A stretch of DNA of 64,000 bases from Rhodanobacter soli (GTDB taxonomy: Bacteria > Pseudomonadota > Gammaproteobacteria > Xanthomonadales > Rhodanobacteraceae): the NCBI RefSeq assembly GCF_040548735.1, contig NZ_JBEPSD010000004.1, positions 1 through 64,000 on the forward strand. Direction: 5' to 3'. Positions 43,915 to 52,377 of the stretch are shown piece after piece; position 1 is the stretch's first letter, and each line of letters begins with the position of its first letter. Below the pieces are notes generated by a model. The model did not search any database and was not told where the DNA came from. It saw nothing but the letters and a program-made list of their open reading frames with translations. Position numbers and translations under genes: made by a program.

Positions 43915-45546
43915 ATGAAATCATTCCTTCGATTTGCCCTTTCCGGACTGTTGGTCCTGTTCGCCGCCACTGCGGCGGCCCTCCAGCCTGATGCGCTGAA
44001 AACGCGGGCCTATATCGACCACGCATGGACCACGCTGACGCGTTCGATGGATGACTGCTCGGCCCTGCGCGATCCCAAGGTGGGCACGCAGCCGGTGCTG
44101 TACCTGCCGGCGAACCTGCCGACGCCGCCGGACCTGGCGGCGGTGAAGGCGCGCTGCAACGTCGACGTGCACGTGCTGCCCCGGGCGGTCGGCCAGCTCG
44201 GCGACATCGCACCGACCACGCTGCCGCGGCAGGGCCTGCTCTACCTGCCGCATCCGTACGTGGTGCCGGGCGGCTTCTTCAACGAGATGTACGGCTGGGA
44301 CAGCTATTTCATCGTGCTCGGCCTGGTCGCCGACCATCGCGAGGCGCTGGCGCGCGACATGGTAGAGAACGCGCTGTTCGAGGTGCAGTACTACGGGGCG
44401 GTGCTCAACGCGAACCGCACCTACTACCTGACCCGTTCGCAGCCGCCGTTCCTGAGTTCGATGATCCGTGCCGTACTGGACGACCCGGACAGTTTCAAGA
44501 GCAAGGCCGAAGCCCATGCGTGGCTCGAACACGCCTATCCGCTCGCCGTGCGCGACTACTCCACCTGGACGCGCAAGGAACACCGGGCCGGCGACACCGG
44601 TCTGGCGCGCTACTACGACTACGGCGGCGCGGCGCCGGTGCTGGAGATGCGCGACAGCAGCTACCTGCGCGGCGTGATCGACTGGCTGATCGCGCACCCG
44701 TCGGAGGATCCCGGCTACCTGGTCAAGGCTTCCGAACATCCGGACGCGGCGGAAGTCGCGCGGCTCAAGGCCGCCAGCTGCGACGTCGAGGCCTCGAAGG
44801 TGTGCGCCGGCGCCTGGTCGAAAGGCTATCGCCTGAGCGCCGACTACTACCTCGGCGATCGCGCGATGCGCGAATCGGGTTTCGACACCACCTTCCGCAT
44901 GGGCCCGTTCGGCGGTTCCACCCACCAGTACGCGCCGGTCGATCTGAACAGCCTGCTGTACCGCTACGAGCGCGACCTGCACGATTTCGCCGTGCAGCTC
45001 GGCAACGATGCGGACGCCCAGCGCTGGGCCGGCGCTGCCGATGCGCGGCGCGCGGCGATCGACAAATACCTGTGGCGCGCCGGCAAGGGCATGTACATGG
45101 ACTACGACTTCGTCACCGGCAAGCCGTCGGACTACGACTTCGTCTCCACCTACTATCCGCTGTGGGCCGGTGCCGCGTCGAAGCAGCAGGCCAAGGCGCT
45201 GCGCGGCAAGCTCGGCATCTTCGAACGCAAGGGCGGGCTGCAGATGAGCGACCACGCCAGCGGCGCGCAATGGGATGCGCCGTTCGGCTGGGCGCCGACC
45301 AACTGGCTGGCGGTGGCCGGCCTGGATGCCTACGGCTTCCACGACGACGCCCGCCGCATCGCGCGCGAGTTCACCGGCACCATCGACCGCAGCCTCGCCG
45401 ACGACGGCACCATCCGCGAGAAATACAACATGGCCAGCGGCAATGCCGACGTGAAGATCAGCGCCGGCTACAAGGACAACGTGATCGGCTTCGGCTGGAG
45501 CAACGGCGTGTACCTGAAGATGCAGGCGCTGCTACGGCAGAAATAA
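43915..45546 (+). CDS. treA: Periplasmic alpha,alpha-trehalase (GH37)
   Basis: 543 residues with signal peptide (FLRFALSGLLVLFAATAAAL). Both trehalase signatures are present: PGGFFNEMYGWDSYF (family: PGGRFxExYxWDxY) and QWDAPFGWAPTNW (QWDxPxGWAP), and the GH37 region YLTRSQPPFLS. It hydrolyses trehalose to two glucose molecules in the periplasm. ATG 43915 chosen for the signal; another ATG at 43909 is possible. Stands alone; upstream J-domain gene is separated by 111 bases. Confidence 0.95.
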   Translation: MKSFLRFALSGLLVLFAATAAALQPDALKTRAYIDHAWTTLTRSMDDCSALRDPKVGTQPVLYLPANLPTPPDLAAVKARCNVDVHVLPRAVGQLGDIAPTTLPRQGLLYLPHPYVVPGGFFNEMYGWDSYFIVLGLVADHREALARDMVENALFEVQYYGAVLNANRTYYLTRSQPPFLSSMIRAVLDDPDSFKSKAEAHAWLEHAYPLAVRDYSTWTRKEHRAGDTGLARYYDYGGAAPVLEMRDSSYLRGVIDWLIAHPSEDPGYLVKASEHPDAAEVARLKAASCDVEASKVCAGAWSKGYRLSADYYLGDRAMRESGFDTTFRMGPFGGSTHQYAPVDLNSLLYRYERDLHDFAVQLGNDADAQRWAGAADARRAAIDKYLWRAGKGMYMDYDFVTGKPSDYDFVSTYYPLWAGAASKQQAKALRGKLGIFERKGGLQMSDHASGAQWDAPFGWAPTNWLAVAGLDAYGFHDDARRIAREFTGTIDRSLADDGTIREKYNMASGNADVKISAGYKDNVIGFGWSNGVYLKMQALLRQK

Positions 45547-45640
45547 TCCGGTCCGGCGGTGCCCGCTTGCGCGTGCCCCGGGCGCCGCCGTTGCGGCATA
45601 CTTCCCGCGGCGAGGCACACCGCACAGGGGAAGAGCAGGC

Positions 45641-45998
45641 ATGACATGGGGGTGGGTCGTCGTGGGCACGCTCGCCCAGCTGATGCTGGGCCTGTTCCTG
45701 TTCATGCTGGTGGTGTTTTCCGCATCCAGCATGGACGGCGTCGGCAAGCTCGCCGGGGTGCACTCGAAGATCCTCGCGCTGTCGCTCTTCGGGCTGCCCG
45801 CCACCTGCGTCGTGAGCGCCGGCATGCTCATCCACCTTTTACCGAAGCGGTGGCAGTCCGTCGTCATGGTGGTGGCACGCCGTGCCGCTGGCAGCGGCTG
45901 CCGTGTATCTCGTCTACGCGATCAGCCTCGGAAAGCGGATTGAGGCGCTCCGCGAGAAGGAAACGGGTTCACGCAACTCAACAGGGGAAGGGAAATGA
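45641..45998 (+). pseudogene. Small membrane protein with an apparent frameshift
   Basis: In the first frame the protein has two helices (VVVGTLAQLMLGLFLFMLVVFSA and ILALSLFGLPATCVVSAGMLI) and runs to a stop at 45943 through an Arg-rich, non-protein-like tail. Around 45866-45872 a one-base shift restores good coding: WWHAVPLAAAAVYLVYAISL then GKRIEALREKETGSRN, a third helix and charged tail, ending at TGA 45996-45998. The TGG TGG context (GGTGGTGGCA) favours slippage or a sequencing error. Without the shift the product would be ~100 residues and probably inactive. Family unknown. The restored stop overlaps the next ATG (ATGA), which supports the restored frame as ancestral. Confidence 0.6.
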
Positions 45999-46099
45999 AT
46001 ACCTACAATCCGTACGAGGCACCGAAGGCTGACATCGCGGCGCCGGTGGCTGGGGGCGACGCGCTGAAGCGCGAAGCGCTGAGCCTTGGCGCGGGCTGA
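45995..46099 (+). CDS. Short ORF, probable 5' remnant of a membrane protein gene
   Basis: 34 residues, MNTYNPYEAPKADIAAPVAG then a short tail. The 'NPYEAPKA' start is common to RDD/DUF-type membrane proteins in this group, which are normally over 100 residues; here a stop comes before any helix. It overlaps the restored stop of the previous gene by 4 bases. Probably a truncated relic; expression uncertain. Confidence 0.35.
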   Translation: MNTYNPYEAPKADIAAPVAGGDALKREALSLGAG

Positions 46100-46199
46100 G
46101 GCAGGTATCGGGCCGGCGGATCGGAGTACTCTTTGCCCTCGCATGGCGTCATGCACGGCTGTCGATTCTTCGCGCATTCAACTCGGACGGGTGAGCACG

Positions 46200-47012
46200 A
46201 TGGCGAACTTCCGCATTCCCGGCCCCACCTTGTGGGGCGCGCAGTTTTCACAGAACGCGGGCAGCCTGTTCAACCTGCGCGCCGGGTTTCCCGGGCAGGA
46301 TGTCTGCAGCACGCCGCTGACGACCGCCTTCCACCTGTTGCCGGTGCAGCAGTCGCCCGGCATGTGCCTGGCCGGCATGGGCCAGTTCAATGCCGCGCCG
46401 GACGTATCGTTCCTGTTCCGCATGTGCCTCAACCCCAGGGTCGGGTTGACCGACCAGGACTTTGCGGACGCCGCGGCCGGGCTGGGTGTGGAAGTCGCCG
46501 CGATCAAGGCGGTGGCCGAGGTGGAAGCGCCGGGCAAGGCGTTCGACGAGTCCGGGCGGCCACGCATCCTGTATGAGCGACACTATTTCCATCGCCTCAC
46601 GCAGGGCCGCTACGACAAGCAGCACCCGGATATCTCGAACACCCTGGGTGGCGGTTACGGCAAGTTCTCCGCGCAGTATGGCAAGCTCGAGAAGGCCTAT
46701 CTGCTGGATGCGGAGGCCGCGCTGAAATCGGCCTCGTGGGGGCGCTTCCAGATCATGGGCGAGAACCACCCGGCCGCGGGCTACACCTCGGTGCAGGCGT
46801 TCGTGCTGGCGTTGACCCGTTCGGAGGCCGCGCATCTGCAGGCCTTCACCCGTTTCGTCATGGCCAACAATTCAATGAACGAAGCCTTGCGGAAAAAGGA
46901 GTGGGCGGCGTTTGCCAAGGCCTACAATGGCAAGAACTACCAGCAGAACGACTACGACACCAAGCTGAAATCGGCCTACGACAAATTCACGCGGGGATCG
47001 GCGAAACCATGA
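46200..47012 (+). CDS. N-acetylmuramidase-domain (DUF3380-type) protein, candidate antibacterial effector
   Basis: 270 residues. Residues ~84-260 match the N-acetylmuramidase family of phage and secretion effectors: GLTDQDFADAAAGLGVEVAA, VAEVEAPGKAFDESGRPRIL with Glu107 and Glu109, YERHYFHRLTQGRYD with Glu126, SASWGRFQIMGENH and SVQAFVLALTRSEAAHLQAF. It would cleave the glycan strand of peptidoglycan. No signal peptide; the first ~80 residues (GPTLWGAQFSQNAG, FHLLPVQQSPGMCLAG) are unassigned and could be a secretion or delivery module. No tail sheath, holin or phage gene nearby. Its stop overlaps the next lipoprotein gene by 4 bases, an arrangement expected of effector and immunity genes. Confidence 0.85.
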   Translation: MANFRIPGPTLWGAQFSQNAGSLFNLRAGFPGQDVCSTPLTTAFHLLPVQQSPGMCLAGMGQFNAAPDVSFLFRMCLNPRVGLTDQDFADAAAGLGVEVAAIKAVAEVEAPGKAFDESGRPRILYERHYFHRLTQGRYDKQHPDISNTLGGGYGKFSAQYGKLEKAYLLDAEAALKSASWGRFQIMGENHPAAGYTSVQAFVLALTRSEAAHLQAFTRFVMANNSMNEALRKKEWAAFAKAYNGKNYQQNDYDTKLKSAYDKFTRGSAKP

Positions 47013-47503
47013 GAAATACCGTCAGCCTGGTGCTGCTACTGTCGCTCGTTTCCTCATGCGCCTATTCCGTTCAGCCCGCCACCGGATCGCTGTGCCACGC
47101 ACCGGAAACCACGTACTTCAGCTGCCGGACCACGCGCCACACGACGGTCAGCCTGTGCGGTACGCTGCCGTCGAACCTGCAGTACCGCTACGGCAAGGGC
47201 GCGCAGGTGGAGTTGCAGTTTCCCGATGACCCGGCGACGGGCGCTCGGCAACTCGGCTACGCGCACTACTCGCGCTTCCAGGTCGAGCGCACCGAGGTCA
47301 CCTTCAGTCACATGGACGCCGACTACGCCGTGTTCGACTACACCGAGAACGACCGGCGCAGCGCCGGCGTGCACGTCACCACCGCGGACGGCAAGGAGTC
47401 GGAGGTGCGCTGTACCGGTCCGGTGCAGGGGCAGCTGGCGCCGCTCGGCAAGAGCCTGCGCTGCGACAGCGACAACGCGCTCAACGGCGGGCAGTGTCCC
47501 TGA
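47009..47503 (+). CDS. Lipoprotein, candidate immunity protein for the muramidase
   Basis: 164 residues. Lipoprotein signal LVLLLSLVSSCAYS with lipobox Cys near residue 17. The mature part has many cysteines and a beta-rich pattern (TYFSCRTTRHTTVSLCGTL, LQYRYGKGAQVELQFP, YSRFQVERTEVTFSHMD, YAVFDYTENDRRSAGVHV). Periplasmic location is where protection from a muramidase is needed. ATGA overlap with the muramidase gene gives coupling. Family similar to lipoproteins found next to peptidoglycan-degrading effectors, as far as I recall; not confirmed. Confidence 0.75.
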   Translation: MRNTVSLVLLLSLVSSCAYSVQPATGSLCHAPETTYFSCRTTRHTTVSLCGTLPSNLQYRYGKGAQVELQFPDDPATGARQLGYAHYSRFQVERTEVTFSHMDADYAVFDYTENDRRSAGVHVTTADGKESEVRCTGPVQGQLAPLGKSLRCDSDNALNGGQCP

Positions 47504-47509
47504 CGCGGG

Positions 47510-48334
47510 TCAGGGCTTCGCGCCCGGTGTTTTGACGATCTCGCTCTCGACCACCATGTCCAGCACGTACGCGCTGGACGGTGCGTCGGCCGGCGGCCGC
47601 TTCAGCGGATCGCGCTTCACGCGCAGCACGTTGCGTACGCCGGGCTCGTGCACGTAGCCCTCGATGTCCTGCTGCAGCGGCTGCCACGGGCCGGGCTCGC
47701 CCGCGCGCAGGCCGTTCGCGTCGTAGTGGCGTTCGCGCACCTGCAGGCAGGTCTTGTCCGGCACCAGAGGGTGCCGGCAGGGCACCGTCTGCGGCGCCAC
47801 TTCCAGGAACAGCGTTTCGCCGGGCCCGCCATAGCGCGTCTCGGCGGTGGGCTGGCCGGCGAACGTGAGGGTCTGGCCGTTGGCGGCCGCCAGGGTGAGC
47901 AGCGGCGTGCCGCCGGGCGTCGACACGATCAGTGAGGGCCGGTCCCGCAGCACGGCCTTGATGGTGGTTTCGCGCTGCATCAGGGTGGCATCCGTGCAGG
48001 CCATCATGGTCTGCAGCAACGAAGCAGTGACCAGGTGGCCGTCGACGATCTTGTAGTCGCCGCCGATCGCGTTGCAGGCGTTGTGCACGCTGAGCTGGTC
48101 GGTGGTGAAGTCGAGTTGCAGCGGCGGCTTGTCCGTCTTGCCGAACAGCGCGTCGAGGCGCTGGTTGCTGGCGTCGACGGCGTCGTGCAGCTGCCAGTGG
48201 TAACGCGTGAGGGTGTGGGTCGATGTCGGCATGTCATCGCCGGCCGGCGCAGGCACGGCCGCTTGCGTGTTCGACTCCGGTGTCGCCATGCAGGCGGCCA
48301 GCACGAGCGGGAGCAGCCACAGAAAGTTTTTCAT
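47510..48334 (-). CDS. META-domain / DUF4377-like lipoprotein
   Basis: 274 residues. Signal LWLLPLVLAACMATPE (lipid Cys about residue 15). Residues ~35-150 form the META/HslJ fold: LTRYHWQLHDAVDASNQRL, DQLSVHNACNAIGGDYKI, LLQTMMACTDATLMQRE (the two Cys of the family). From ~170 to the end is a DUF4377-like part with FLEVAPQTVPCRHPLVPDK and TCLQVRERHYDANG. HslJ-type proteins are linked to novobiocin resistance and envelope stress. Ends 6 bases from the convergent lipoprotein stop, so the two units share a boundary. Confidence 0.85.
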   Translation of the reverse strand: MKNFLWLLPLVLAACMATPESNTQAAVPAPAGDDMPTSTHTLTRYHWQLHDAVDASNQRLDALFGKTDKPPLQLDFTTDQLSVHNACNAIGGDYKIVDGHLVTASLLQTMMACTDATLMQRETTIKAVLRDRPSLIVSTPGGTPLLTLAAANGQTLTFAGQPTAETRYGGPGETLFLEVAPQTVPCRHPLVPDKTCLQVRERHYDANGLRAGEPGPWQPLQQDIEGYVHEPGVRNVLRVKRDPLKRPPADAPSSAYVLDMVVESEIVKTPGAKP

Positions 48335-48401
48335 GCGATGCCTCCGGAAGGACATATGCCGCGAGGGTAGCGCAGGCGCAGCCGGTGGTGACGCGGCCGG
48401 T

Positions 48402-49103
48402 TCAGTGCGCATTGAGGCTCGCGGTCATGGCGCGCCCGCGGCTGCACTTGAGGTAGGGCGAGGCGTGCAGCCAGCGCGCATCGGGGTAGTAGGAAAACAC
48501 GTACTGGCCGCCCTTGAGCGTGTCGATCAACGGGCGCGCGATCGCGTTGCGCACGGCGGGGCAACCGTAGCTGCGGCCGATGCGGCCCTGCTGGCGGGCG
48601 AAGGCGGAGTTGACATAGGACGCGCCGTGGATCACCAGCGCGCGTGCCAGTGCATGGTCGTTGGTGCCCGGTTCGAGGCCTTCCATGCGTAGCGAGTAAC
48701 CGTTGCGGCCGACGTAGGTGTCCAGCGTGCGGAACAGGCCCAGGCTGGATTGCAGGCTCTCCGGCCGGTTCGAGAATGCCGTGGCCAGGTTCTCGCCGGT
48801 GTTGCGGCCGTGCGCCACCAGCTCGTGGTACAGCAGCTTGCGTTTGGCCAGGTCGAACACCCACAGCCGCGGTTCGGTCGAGGGCTTCGAATAGTCGATC
48901 ACCGCCAGCCGGTCGGATGGCGGCTGGCCCTGTGCAGCGGCGCACTCGGTGGCGGCGAGCGCCAGGCCGATCACCTGGGGGTTCGCGTGCGGTGCGAGCT
49001 TGCTGAGCGCGTCCTGCAGTGACGGTTCCGCGGCATGCGCCGCAGCGAAGCAGCCGGCGAAAAGCAGCATCAGGGTGGCGGCGTGGCGCAGGAATCGGCT
49101 CAT
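48402..49103 (-). CDS. Exported murein L,D-transpeptidase catalytic-domain protein (YkuD_2 type)
   Basis: 233 residues, signal FLRHAATLMLLFAGCFAAAHA. Catalytic part: LWVFDLAKRKLLYHELVAHG with SHG-like block, RALVIHGASYVN (catalytic His) and IGRSYGCPAVRN with the nucleophile Cys, ending GGQYVFSYYPDARW. This YkuD_2 group is shorter than YcbB and lacks peptidoglycan-binding repeats. It probably makes or remodels 3-3 crosslinks or lipoprotein links. Divergent from the large LdtD-like gene, 123 bases away. Confidence 0.85.
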   Translation of the reverse strand: MSRFLRHAATLMLLFAGCFAAAHAAEPSLQDALSKLAPHANPQVIGLALAATECAAAQGQPPSDRLAVIDYSKPSTEPRLWVFDLAKRKLLYHELVAHGRNTGENLATAFSNRPESLQSSLGLFRTLDTYVGRNGYSLRMEGLEPGTNDHALARALVIHGASYVNSAFARQQGRIGRSYGCPAVRNAIARPLIDTLKGGQYVFSYYPDARWLHASPYLKCSRGRAMTASLNAH

Positions 49104-49226
49104 CGGAACGGCTTGGCGTGGGGCGGATCAGGCATGCGGCTGTCGATCCTAGCAGTCCCCCGTTAAGAACGCGTCCAGCACGGCGGGGCGGCGCCGCGCG
49201 CGTTTGCGCCGACATGCGGCTGTGCT

Positions 49227-50918
49227 ATGACAGGCCGGAACTTTGCGCAGGATCGTGCCGTGCCGTCCAAACCTTCCCGTGTCGTTCACGCCATCGCCCT
49301 GCTGGGGCTGCTGCTGGGAGCCGCCGTGCATGCGCAGCAGCCCGCCGCCGAGCCACCGCTGAGTCCGGTGGCCGAACAGATCCGCGACCGGGTCGAGCAA
49401 TGGCGCGGCGCGCATGCCGACGCCGATGCCCCCGGCCAAGCGGTGGCGGATTTCTACGAACAGAACCGGTTCGCGCCGGCATGGACGCGCCCGGGCGATC
49501 TCGACCAGTTGCTGGCCGCGCTACGCGACGTGGCCGGCGATGGCCTCGATCCGGAAGACTATGGACTGAGCGAACTGCAGCGCCAGCGCGTCGTGCCGGG
49601 CGACCCGCAGGCGACGCCACAGCAGCGTGCGCAGTTCGACCTGCTGGCCACCGATGCCTGCCTGGCCGCGCTGATGCATCTGTATCGCGGCAAGGTCGAT
49701 CCGGCCACGCTGGACACGCACTGGAACTTCGACCCGCGCCAGCTCGACCAGGCGCAGGGCCTCAAGGCGGTGCGCGACGCGCTGGCGCAGGGCGCGGTGG
49801 GCCCGCTGTTCGCGCGCGCCCGTCCGCAGAACCCGCTGTACGGCCAGTTGCGCGCGGCGCTGGCGAAACTGCGCGAGGTGGCGGTGCAGGGCGGCTGGCC
49901 GCCGCTCGCCGACGGCCCCACGCTGAAGCCGGGCAGCCGCGATCCACGCGTACCGGCGCTGCGCCAGCGGCTGCAGCTGGTCGGCTATCCGGTGGGTGGA
50001 AGTGTGGACGACCTGTACGACCCGGCGCTGGAAGCCGCGTTGAAGCAGTTCCAGCGCGAACAATACCTGGCCGCGGACGGCCACCTGGGCAAGGCCACGC
50101 TGGCCGCGTTGAACGTGCCGGTCGCGGCGCGCATCGAGCAGCTGCGGGCGAACCTGGAGCGCGCGCGCTGGCTGCTGCACCAGCTGCAGGGCGAGTTCGT
50201 GGTGGTCGACATCGCCGGCTACCAGGTCGCCTACTACAGGGACGGCAAGCCGGTGTGGCGTTCGCGCGTGCAGGTGGGCAAGCCGTACCGCAGCACGCCG
50301 GTGTTCAAGTCGAAGATCACCTACCTCACGCTCAACCCGACCTGGACGGTGCCGCCGACCATCCTGAAGAACGACATCCTGCCGAAGGTGCGCAGGAACC
50401 CGGGCTACCTCGCCGCCAACCGCATCCGCGTACTCGACGGCCAGGGTCGCGAGTTGTCGCCGGCCAGCGTGAACTGGGCCAACCCGCGCGGCATCGTGCT
50501 GCGCCAGGATGCCGGTCCGGGCAATTCGCTGGGCCGGCTGGTGATCCGTTTTCCCAACGACTACGCGGTCTACCTGCACGACACGCCGCACCAGGAACTG
50601 TTCGCCAACGAGCAGCGCGCGAACAGCTCCGGCTGCATCCGGGTGGAGCGTCCGCGCGAACTGGCCGAGCTGCTGCTGGACGACCCCGCGCGCTGGAATC
50701 GCGCGGGCATCGACCGCGCGATCGACACGCTGAAGACCCAGACCGTGATGCTGCGTCAGCCGGTACCGTTGCTGCTGGCGTACTGGACGGTGGACCTGCG
50801 CGAGGACGGCCGCGTCGGTTTCCGCCCCGACGTCTACCAGCGCGACCCGCCGCTGCTCGCCGCGTTGGGGCGCCCGCGCGTGTCGCCATGGCTGCCGGCG
50901 GCCGCCATGCAACCCTGA
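49227..50918 (+). CDS. ldtD: L,D-transpeptidase, YcbB/LdtD type
   Basis: 563 residues (539+ after signal). Signal VVHAIALLGLLLGAAVHA. An N-terminal scaffold domain (FYEQNRFAPAWTRPGDLD) is followed by a peptidoglycan-binding domain (DPRVPALRQRLQLVGYPVGG ... AALKQFQREQYLAADGHLG) and the YkuD domain: EFVVVDIAGYQVAYYRDG, SKITYLTLNPTWTVPPTI, YLHDTPHQELFANEQR and NSSGCIRVERP with the catalytic Cys at residue 470. It forms 3-3 crosslinks in peptidoglycan from tetrapeptide donors, giving beta-lactam tolerance. Start ATG 49227 or GTG 49260. Confidence 0.94.
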   Translation: MTGRNFAQDRAVPSKPSRVVHAIALLGLLLGAAVHAQQPAAEPPLSPVAEQIRDRVEQWRGAHADADAPGQAVADFYEQNRFAPAWTRPGDLDQLLAALRDVAGDGLDPEDYGLSELQRQRVVPGDPQATPQQRAQFDLLATDACLAALMHLYRGKVDPATLDTHWNFDPRQLDQAQGLKAVRDALAQGAVGPLFARARPQNPLYGQLRAALAKLREVAVQGGWPPLADGPTLKPGSRDPRVPALRQRLQLVGYPVGGSVDDLYDPALEAALKQFQREQYLAADGHLGKATLAALNVPVAARIEQLRANLERARWLLHQLQGEFVVVDIAGYQVAYYRDGKPVWRSRVQVGKPYRSTPVFKSKITYLTLNPTWTVPPTILKNDILPKVRRNPGYLAANRIRVLDGQGRELSPASVNWANPRGIVLRQDAGPGNSLGRLVIRFPNDYAVYLHDTPHQELFANEQRANSSGCIRVERPRELAELLLDDPARWNRAGIDRAIDTLKTQTVMLRQPVPLLLAYWTVDLREDGRVGFRPDVYQRDPPLLAALGRPRVSPWLPAAAMQP

Positions 50919-50921
50919 AGC

Positions 50922-50958
50922 AAAAAAGGCCGCGCCGGCGGGAGCGCCGGGCGCGGCC
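50922..50958 (-). terminator. Strong hairpin with flanking A6, leftward terminator-like
   Basis: GGCCGCGCC / GGCGCGGCC pairing (extended by inner GC pairs, GGAG loop) with AAAAAA on its left, i.e. U6 after the hairpin on leftward RNA. It could terminate leftward read-through and stabilise the end of the ldtD transcript. A second, smaller hairpin GCCCTGA/TCAGGGC lies at 51060-51079. Confidence 0.6.
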
Positions 50959-51142
50959 AAGGTTTGAACCGATCCACTGCCAATGCATCGGGTGCCGGTG
51001 ACGGAGCGATCCGCGCCGGCCCGGGCAGTGTGCCGAGCGTAGGTCTCACGGGCTGGGATTGCCCTGATCCCGGTCAGGGCGCCCGGCCGGGCTGGCCGCC
51101 ATCATCGCCGTCGGCGGATGTCCCGCCCTGGAGACCGTACCG

Positions 51143-51388
51143 ATGCTGTTTCAAGTGAAGGATCTTGCCGGTGATACCGGCGCCATCGCCGCCATCCTGC
51201 GCGCCCATGACGCCAACGCGCAGGTCACCGGCGATCCCGCCGCGGGACAGATCGACGTGGCGGCGCAGCTGACCTCCAGCCAGGTCATCACCGCCCTGCA
51301 CGACGCGGGCTACGAGGCCGTCCGCGTATCCGAGCCGCGGCAGATCCACGTCAGCGGCGGCAGCACGTGCTGCGGCAGCTGCTCATGA
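51143..51388 (+). CDS. Small heavy-metal-associated (HMA-fold-like) protein with Cys tail
   Basis: 81 residues. LFQVKDLAGDTGAIAAILRA ... AQVTGDPAAGQIDVAAQL and SSQVITALHDAGYEAVRV follow the beta-alpha-beta order of HMA metallochaperones, but the usual CxxC in the first loop is missing (only Asp-Thr-Gly there). Instead the end is CCGSCS preceded by SGGST, a four-residue Cys pair motif (C-C-x-x-C). It may bind a soft metal with the tail only. The stop overlaps the last 6 bases of the convergent trmO-like gene. Confidence 0.65.
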   Translation: MLFQVKDLAGDTGAIAAILRAHDANAQVTGDPAAGQIDVAAQLTSSQVITALHDAGYEAVRVSEPRQIHVSGGSTCCGSCS

Positions 51389-51955
51389 GGCGTTGACGTC
51401 GTCGTCCGTGCCGCGTGGCCGCGCCGAACGCGGCTTGCGCGGCCCCGGCGCGGAATGCCGGCCCTGCGCGGCGTCGATCGCGTCGATCCAGCCCGCGCGC
51501 GCGCCCGGAAACGCGTCCGCGTACGGCACGTACGGCTTGATGTCGAGGATCGGCGTGCCGTCGAGCAGGTCCACCCCGCGCACGCGCAGCGTGCCGTCTT
51601 CGACCGCGACCAGCTCCACCGCGGACAGGCCGATCGCGTTCGGCCGGTGCGGCGAGCGCGTCGCCAGCACGCTGCGCTTGCCGCCGCCGCGCGGCGGGCG
51701 CACCTCGGCCTTCCAGCCTTCGCTGCGGTGGAACGCGAACAGCAGCCAGATCCGCTCAAAGCCGGCGAGATCCCGCCAGGCCGCCGCGGGGAAGCCCGCC
51801 ACGAACTCGATCACCGCCTCGGCCACCGCCTGCGTCTCGGTACCGGCCACCACGGTGGACTGGTGCGGCGCGTCGATGCGCCGCGCGTACGGCGAGCGCA
51901 CGAACGCGATCGGATGGCAGGACAGGACGTGCAAGCTATCGGGCGCGGTGCTCAT
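51383..51955 (-). CDS. trmO: tRNA (adenine(37)-N6)-methyltransferase TrmO (TsaA/YaeB family)
   Basis: 190 residues, cytosolic. Family text: VLSCHPIAFVRSPYARR at the start, WRDLAGFERIWLLFAFHRSEGW, and LATRSPHRPNAIGLSAVEL, the diagnostic block of SAM binding, then PILDIKPYVPYADAFP. It adds the N6 methyl to t6A at position 37 of certain tRNAs. The C-terminal ~30 residues (SAPGPRKPRSARPRGTDDD) are basic low-complexity. Starts at 51955; in-frame codons further upstream are not needed. Convergent with the HMA-like gene. Confidence 0.92.
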   Translation of the reverse strand: MSTAPDSLHVLSCHPIAFVRSPYARRIDAPHQSTVVAGTETQAVAEAVIEFVAGFPAAAWRDLAGFERIWLLFAFHRSEGWKAEVRPPRGGGKRSVLATRSPHRPNAIGLSAVELVAVEDGTLRVRGVDLLDGTPILDIKPYVPYADAFPGARAGWIDAIDAAQGRHSAPGPRKPRSARPRGTDDDVNAS

Positions 51956-52000
51956 TGCGGCATTATCCACCTTCGCCCCGCTTCCCCCGCCGAGGACGCC

Positions 52001-52375
52001 ATGAAATTTCTTGTGATGATCTACTGCGACGACGCCTTGCTGGACGCGCTGCCCGAGGGTGAGTTCGACCACATGATGCGCGGTTGCCTCCACCACGCCG
52101 ACGAGCTGCAGGCCGACGGCTGCCTGCTCGGTTCGCAGCAGCTCGAACACCCGGCCACGGCACGCACCCTGCGCGTGCGCGGCCAGCACAGCAGCGTCGT
52201 CGACGGGCCGTTCGCCGAAACCAAGGAATACCTGGGCGGCTTCAACCTGATCGAGGCCGCCGACATGGACGAGGCGGTGCGGGTCGCCGCGGAGTTCCCC
52301 TGGGCGCGTACCGGCGCGATCGAGATCCGCCCGGTGCGCGACATGGATGCGGTCAGGCGGCGGGTGGGCGCGTGA
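52001..52375 (+). CDS. YCII-related (DGPF domain) protein
   Basis: 124 residues. KFLVMIYCDDALLDALP, the YCII first strand, then LLGSQQLEHPATARTLRV and VDGPFAETKEYLGGFNLIE, the characteristic DGPF block. These small dimeric alpha-beta barrel proteins often accompany ECF sigma factors but none is nearby. Function unknown. ATG 52001 preceded by CGAGGACGCC. Stop overlaps a GTG at 52372; the following gene is 2 bases downstream. Confidence 0.9.
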   Translation: MKFLVMIYCDDALLDALPEGEFDHMMRGCLHHADELQADGCLLGSQQLEHPATARTLRVRGQHSSVVDGPFAETKEYLGGFNLIEAADMDEAVRVAAEFPWARTGAIEIRPVRDMDAVRRRVGA

Positions 52376-52377
52376 GC

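Noticed and set aside
46200-47012. Muramidase as a type IV secretion (XVIP-domain) effector
   Set aside because: The conserved XVIP C-terminal region is not visible, so this specific delivery route is not supported.
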